Both the position numbers and the translations under genes were made by a program. From assembly GCA_902470695.1 (NCBI GenBank), contig CABRHH010000018.1, positions 1 to 53,746 on the forward strand: a stretch of DNA of 53,746 nucleotides, in the 5' to 3' direction. The stretch comes from an uncultured Collinsella sp. (GTDB lineage Bacteria > Actinomycetota > Coriobacteriia > Coriobacteriales > Coriobacteriaceae). The notes under the pieces are model-generated. The model ran no database searches and was not told where the DNA came from. It worked only from the letters and a program-made list of their open reading frames with translations. This document shows, piece by piece, positions 49,518 through 53,746 of this stretch. Each line of letters starts with the position of its first letter. Position 1 is the stretch's first letter.

Positions 49518-50405
49518 CTATTGCGCGGACGGCGAGGGTTGCTTGTCGGTAGCGTCATCCATGTGGGCCGCTTCTTCGGCGCGGCTCTCCTCATGGGCGG
49601 GCACGGCCTGCACGGCTTGCACGGCGGTGTCCAGCAGGCCGTGCGGCAAGGCCTCTTCGATGGTGCCGGCATCGCAGGCAGCGGCGAGGGCCGGGTCGAT
49701 CGGCAGGCGTCCCAGGACGCTGACGCCGTATTCCGCCGCCACGCTGTCGAGCTTGCTGTGCCCGAAGATCTCGAGCTTGCGCCCGCAGTCCGGGCAGGTG
49801 GCGTAGCTCATGTTCTCGACCACGCCGAGGACGGGGACGTGCATCTTGTCGGCCATGTTGACCGCTTTTGCCACGATCATGGATACGAGGTCCTGTGGAC
49901 TGGTGACGATGACGATGCCGTCAACCGGCAGCGACTGGAATACGGTGAGCGCCACGTCCCCGGTGCCCGGGGGCATGTCGATGAGCAGGTAGTCGAGCGG
50001 ACCCCAGGAGGTCTCGCTCCAGAACTGGCGGATGGCGCCGGCGATGACCGGGCCGCGCCACAGGACAGGGTCGGTTTCATGCTCGAGCAGCAGATTGCTC
50101 GACATGACCTTGATGCCCCCTGCCGACAGCTCGGGGAGCAGCAATTTTCCAAGCGCACCGGCCCGGCGCCCGCTCATCCCGAACATCTTGGGAATGGAGG
50201 GCCCGGTGATGTCGGCGTCGAGGATGCCCACCGTGTTGCCGGCGCGGGCGAGTTCAATAGCGAGCGAGCCGGTGACCAGCGATTTGCCGACGCCACCTTT
50301 GCCAGAGAGAACCGCGATGACCCGCTTTGCGCGGGAAAGGGCGTTCTCGTCGAATTGCTGCGGTGCGGCCTTGCCGCCGGCTGCCTGAGCGTGCTCGCAA
50401 CCCAT
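49518..50405 (-). CDS. mrp: Mrp/NBP35-type ATPase, Fe-S cluster carrier
   Basis: A 295-aa P-loop protein. VIAVLSGKGGVGKSLVTGSLA is the deviant Walker A, ILDADITGPSIPKMFG and LLIDMPPGTGDVALTVFQ follow, and NMSYATCPDCGRKLEIFG has the CxxC motif that binds the bridging Fe-S cluster. It transfers clusters to apoproteins. The C-terminus is a Glu/Ala-rich tail of about 35 residues. ATGCATATG offers two starts: the one at 50405 is 6 nt from GAAGGG, the other at 50411 abuts it, so I chose 50405. Confidence 0.93.
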   Translation of the reverse strand: MGCEHAQAAGGKAAPQQFDENALSRAKRVIAVLSGKGGVGKSLVTGSLAIELARAGNTVGILDADITGPSIPKMFGMSGRRAGALGKLLLPELSAGGIKVMSSNLLLEHETDPVLWRGPVIAGAIRQFWSETSWGPLDYLLIDMPPGTGDVALTVFQSLPVDGIVIVTSPQDLVSMIVAKAVNMADKMHVPVLGVVENMSYATCPDCGRKLEIFGHSKLDSVAAEYGVSVLGRLPIDPALAAACDAGTIEEALPHGLLDTAVQAVQAVPAHEESRAEEAAHMDDATDKQPSPSAQ

Positions 50406-50493
50406 ATGCATCCCTTCGGTAAAACAGCTCAGCGGAGCCGGGCTGTGCGTTTGAATGGACCCATTGTACCCGTGGGCACTGCGCCTAGACGAA

Positions 50494-50605
50494 CGAACAC
50501 ACGTTCTACAATATTTGTTCGATGATAAGCATCCAAGGTGCCCGGTCGGGATGCCGACGGTTGGGTACAAGATAGGAGAAATCGAAAAATACGAACACAT
50601 GTCCG
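50494..50605 (+). promoter_or_regulatory. Two LexA (Cheo-type) boxes and promoter elements upstream of uvrA
   Basis: CGAACACACGTTCT (50494-50507) and CGAACACATGTCCG (50592-50605) each match the Gram-positive SOS consensus CGAAC(N4)GTTCG with one mismatch. A -10 TACACT (50617-50622) places the second box over the -35 position; another -10-like TACAAT (50507-50512) abuts the first. SOS control of uvrA by LexA is expected in this phylum. Confidence 0.6.
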
Positions 50606-50682
50606 TTGTTTTAGGGTACACTGAAGCAGACGACCCGCAAAGGCCGTCGTTCGGTATTCGCAACGGTTCCGGAAGGGGCCCC

Positions 50683-53565
50683 ATGTCTGATTCCTCTATC
50701 GTCATCAAGGGCGCACGCGAGCACAACCTTCGCGACATCGATGTCAGCATTCCGCGCGATCGGCTGGCGGTCATCACGGGGTTGTCCGGTTCGGGCAAGT
50801 CGAGCTTGGCGTTCGACACCATCTATGCCGAGGGGCAGCGCCGGTATGTCGAGAGCCTCTCGAGCTACGCGCGCCAGTTCCTGGGTCAGATGGACAAGCC
50901 CGACCTCGATTCAATCGACGGGTTGTCGCCTGCGGTTTCGATCGACCAGAAGACCACGTCGAAAAACCCCCGATCGACGGTGGGAACTGTTACCGAGATT
51001 TACGACTACCTGCGCTTGCTGTACGCGCGTATCGGTATACCGCACTGTCCTGAATGCGGCCGCGAGATCGAGCGCCAGACCACCGACCAGGTGGCGGACA
51101 AGATTCTCGAGGCGGGCGAGGGGCGCCGCGCGTTCATGCTGGCACCGGTGGTTGTGGGGCGCAAGGGCGAGTTCACCAAGCTGCTGGACGACCTGCGTGC
51201 CGAGGGGTTCTCGCGTGTACGGATCGACGGGGAGGTGCGCGGTCTCGACGAGACGATCGAGCTCGATAAGAAGTTCAAGCACACGATCGAGGTCGTGGTG
51301 GACCGCATCGTTATCCGCGCCGATAGCCTGGGGCGCATCGCCGAGGCCGTGGAGCAGGCAACGAAGCTTGCGCACGGCAACGTGGCGGTGTACCTGCTTC
51401 CGCAACGCGACGCTCCCGAGGGCGCCGAAGGCGACCTGCTTTCCTATTCTCTCGCCCTGGCCTGCCCCGAACACGGCCACTCCATCGACGACCTGCAGCC
51501 GCGTGATTTCTCGTTCAACGCCCCCTACGGTGCCTGCCCCGAGTGCGATGGTCTGGGTTTCAAGAAGGTCGTCGATGCCGAAGCGCTGATCGAGGATCCG
51601 AATCTCTCGATCGATGAAGGGGTGTTCGGCAGCTTTTTCGGCAAGTCGAACTACTATCCCCAGATCTTTCGGGCGCTGTGCAAGCATCTGAAGGTGGATT
51701 CGTCTACGCCGTGGAAGGACCTGCCCGCGCGCGTGCGGAAGGTGTTTTTGGACGGCCTGGGCGACAAGAAGATGCGGGTGGACTACCACACCCAGGATGG
51801 GCGGGATACCCACTGGTTCACGAAGTACTCGGGCGTGCGCAACATCCTGTACGAGCGCTATATCGAAACGACAAATGAGAACACGAAGGCCAAGCTCGAG
51901 CGCTATATCCGCGAGGAGCCGTGTCGCACCTGCCACGGTGCGCGCCTGCGACCGGAGATGCTGGCGGTTACGGTGGGCGGACGCTCGATCTATGAGGTCT
52001 GCTGCATGAGCTGTCGAGAGTCCTTGGGCTTTTTCCAGGGGCTTGAGCTCACGGAACGCGAGGAGTTCATCGGGCGCGCCATCGTCAAGGAGGTGATCGA
52101 GCGCCTGCGGTTCCTGGTCGATGTGGGCCTGGACTACCTGACGCTCGACCGAGCCTCGGCAACGCTGTCCGGTGGTGAGGCGCAGCGCATCCGCCTGGCC
52201 ACGCAGATCGGCGCGGGCCTCATGGGTGTGCTCTATATCCTCGATGAGCCGTCGATCGGTTTGCACCAGCGCGACAACGAGCGCCTGATCGGCACGCTTG
52301 AGCGCCTGCGTGACCTGGGGAACACGGTGATCGTGGTCGAGCATGACGAGGACACGATCCGGGCAGCCGACTACGTGGTGGACATGGGGCCCGGCGCGGG
52401 CGAGCACGGCGGCAAGGTCGTGTGCGCGGGCACCCCGGCCGAGATCATGGCGTGCTCCGATTCGCTGACGGGCGCGTATCTTACGGGCAAGCGCATGGTG
52501 AAGCTGCCCGCTGAGCGCCGGCAGCCCGGACGCGGGGCGCTCAAGATCCGTGGTGCGTCCGCCAACAACCTGCACAACGTGAACGCCGAGATCGAGTTCG
52601 GAACGCTGACGGTGGTGACAGGCGTTTCCGGCTCGGGCAAGAGCTCGCTGGTGACCGACACGATCGCCCCGGCACTCACCAACGCCGTGCACCATTCGAC
52701 GCGCCCGGTGGGTCCGTATAAATCGATCGGGGGTATCGAGGAGATCGACAAGGTCATCGACATCGACCAAAGCCCGATCGGACGAACCCCGCGCTCCAAT
52801 CCCGCTACCTATATCGGCCTGTGGGATGACCTGCGCGCCCTGTTCGCCAGCGTACCGGAGTCCAAGGCGCGTGGCTACTCGCCGGGCCGCTTCTCCTTCA
52901 ACGTGCCGGGCGGTCGGTGCGAGGCGTGCAAGGGCGACGGGCAGATCAAGATCGAGATGCATTTCCTGCCCGATATCTATGTGCCCTGCGAGGTGTGCGG
53001 CGGCAAGCGCTATAACCGTGAGACGCTTGAGGTCAGGTACCGCAACAAGACGATCGCCGACGTGCTCGACATGAGCGTGACCGAGGCGCTGGCGTTTTTC
53101 GGCAACATCCCGCAGATCAAGCGCAAGCTGCAGACGCTGTTCGATGTTGGCTTGGGGTATGTGCGCCTGGGGCAGTCGGCAACGACGTTGTCCGGCGGCG
53201 AGGCGCAGCGCGTGAAGCTCGCCAAGGAGCTGCACCGCCGTCAAACGGGGAAGACCTTCTACATTCTCGACGAGCCTACCACCGGCTTGCATTTCGAGGA
53301 TGTGCGTCAGCTGCTCGACGTGCTGCAGCGCCTGGTGGATGCCGGCAACACGGTGCTAGTGATCGAGCACAACCTCGATGTGATCAAGGTGGCCGACCGC
53401 CTGATCGACCTCGGCCCCGAGGGTGGCAACGGCGGTGGTCGCATCGTGGTGTCGGGCACGCCCGAGAAGGTGGCCGCGTGCAAGAAGAGCTATACGGGGC
53501 GCTTCCTGGCGCCTTTGCTGAAGCGCGACCGGGCACGCATGGCGCAGGCGGAGCAGCAGGCATAA
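50683..53565 (+). CDS. uvrA: Excinuclease ABC subunit UvrA
   Basis: UvrA is the damage-sensing ATPase of nucleotide excision repair; a dimer scans DNA and loads UvrB. It starts IVIKGAREHNLRDIDVSIPRDRLAVITGLSGSGKSSLAFDT (first Walker A). Zinc module 1 (CPECGREI), the UvrB-binding region and the signature LSGGEAQRIRLATQIG follow. The second ATPase has GVSGSGKSSLVTDT, the zinc finger CEACKGDG to CEVCGGKRYN, and LSGGEAQRVKLAKEL. 960 aa is usual. The ATG at 50683 follows GGAAGGGG; the in-frame extension to 50455 runs through the promoter and SOS boxes and is rejected. Confidence 0.98.
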   Translation: MSDSSIVIKGAREHNLRDIDVSIPRDRLAVITGLSGSGKSSLAFDTIYAEGQRRYVESLSSYARQFLGQMDKPDLDSIDGLSPAVSIDQKTTSKNPRSTVGTVTEIYDYLRLLYARIGIPHCPECGREIERQTTDQVADKILEAGEGRRAFMLAPVVVGRKGEFTKLLDDLRAEGFSRVRIDGEVRGLDETIELDKKFKHTIEVVVDRIVIRADSLGRIAEAVEQATKLAHGNVAVYLLPQRDAPEGAEGDLLSYSLALACPEHGHSIDDLQPRDFSFNAPYGACPECDGLGFKKVVDAEALIEDPNLSIDEGVFGSFFGKSNYYPQIFRALCKHLKVDSSTPWKDLPARVRKVFLDGLGDKKMRVDYHTQDGRDTHWFTKYSGVRNILYERYIETTNENTKAKLERYIREEPCRTCHGARLRPEMLAVTVGGRSIYEVCCMSCRESLGFFQGLELTEREEFIGRAIVKEVIERLRFLVDVGLDYLTLDRASATLSGGEAQRIRLATQIGAGLMGVLYILDEPSIGLHQRDNERLIGTLERLRDLGNTVIVVEHDEDTIRAADYVVDMGPGAGEHGGKVVCAGTPAEIMACSDSLTGAYLTGKRMVKLPAERRQPGRGALKIRGASANNLHNVNAEIEFGTLTVVTGVSGSGKSSLVTDTIAPALTNAVHHSTRPVGPYKSIGGIEEIDKVIDIDQSPIGRTPRSNPATYIGLWDDLRALFASVPESKARGYSPGRFSFNVPGGRCEACKGDGQIKIEMHFLPDIYVPCEVCGGKRYNRETLEVRYRNKTIADVLDMSVTEALAFFGNIPQIKRKLQTLFDVGLGYVRLGQSATTLSGGEAQRVKLAKELHRRQTGKTFYILDEPTTGLHFEDVRQLLDVLQRLVDAGNTVLVIEHNLDVIKVADRLIDLGPEGGNGGGRIVVSGTPEKVAACKKSYTGRFLAPLLKRDRARMAQAEQQA

Positions 53566-53666
53566 GCTCGGTGCGTGCCGGTTCGGCGCGTGAAGCAGCG
53601 TGCGCGGACGGGCGTTGCGTGGGGATGGGCAGCGTGCCTCGCGCGGCGCGGTTGCCGTGTCGCCTG

Positions 53667-53746
53667 CCGACGGGGTACGGCCGGTCAGCAGGTGTGATCG
53701 GTCGGGTCGCGTGCCGATGGGGCACGACCGGTCGGCAGGCGTGGCC
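53667..53746. repeat. Tandem repeat, 47-bp unit, cut by the window end
   Basis: CCGACGGGGTACGGCCGGTC at 53667 recurs as CCGATGGGGCACGACCGGTC at 53714, with CAGGyGTG following in both. Two copies are seen after the uvrA stop and the array may continue beyond the window. Confidence 0.5.

Noticed and set aside
50911..53292. 793-aa minus-strand frame opposite uvrA
   Set aside because: Shadow of uvrA, same composition artefact.

Overview
The window is a chromosomal segment of a high-GC Gram-positive bacterium. The gene set, a sortase-assembled pilus operon, a tmRNA tag ending in ALAA, Cheo-type LexA boxes and the Gram-positive Cps phosphoregulatory trio all fit class Coriobacteriia, and a Collinsella-like genome is my best guess. 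This is inferred from protein character, not from a database search.

Layout. 0.1-3.6 kb: coaE, a lytic transglycosylase and uvrB. 3.9-7.0 kb: argG-argH behind a leader whose 36-aa peptide ends in an arginine-codon cluster, followed by mutually exclusive hairpins. 7.3-9.4 kb: ndk and a cysteine desulfidase-like gene. 9.5-16.1 kb (minus strand): a five-gene pilus operon with major pilin, class B sortase, LPKTG pilin, VPPTG beta-helix tip protein and a signal-peptidase-like protein lacking the catalytic lysine. 16.1-18.6 kb: a regulatory and repeat-rich zone with a 47-aa membrane peptide, ssrA and a 31-bp repeat family. 18.6-25.2 kb: Fur-family regulator, patatin, rplM-rpsI, PTS EIIA(Glc), nagB, asnS. 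25.6-30.5 kb: tyrosine phosphatase, AraC regulator, QueD-like protein, sdpR-sdpI, GlcNAc kinase. 30.7-35.7 kb: aminotransferase, histidine phosphatase, orphan FtsX-type permease, YdcF-like protein. 35.8-37.1 kb: rplJ-rplL with an L10 leader. 37.1-37.8 kb: a tandem array and a 184-bp inverted-repeat element of lower GC. 37.9-43.1 kb: a TPR-like membrane protein, an AraC/GyrI regulator with an MFS drug pump, yjdF with an RBS-sequestering leader, and two XRE regulators. 43.3-43.6 kb: a 26-aa hydrophobic peptide gene facing a small convergent RNA (type I toxin-antitoxin candidate). 44.1-46.3 kb: cpsC-cpsD-cpsB without glycosyltransferases. 46.4-50.4 kb: two FAD oxidoreductases and an Mrp ATPase. 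50.5-53.6 kb: uvrA behind LexA-type boxes.

How the parts work together. uvrA and uvrB supply nucleotide excision repair. argG and argH complete arginine synthesis and look attenuated by arginine supply. nagB, the GlcNAc kinase and EIIA(Glc) point to amino-sugar use. The pilus operon matches the streptococcal FCT logic (VPPTG tip, xPTG shaft, LPxTG base, class B sortase, SipA-like factor). Three conserved enzymes carry Ala/Gly-rich insertions. The best candidates for something undescribed are the arginine attenuator, the pilus assembly set, the 26-aa peptide/antisense locus, the 184-bp inverted-repeat element and the 31-bp repeat family flanking ssrA.
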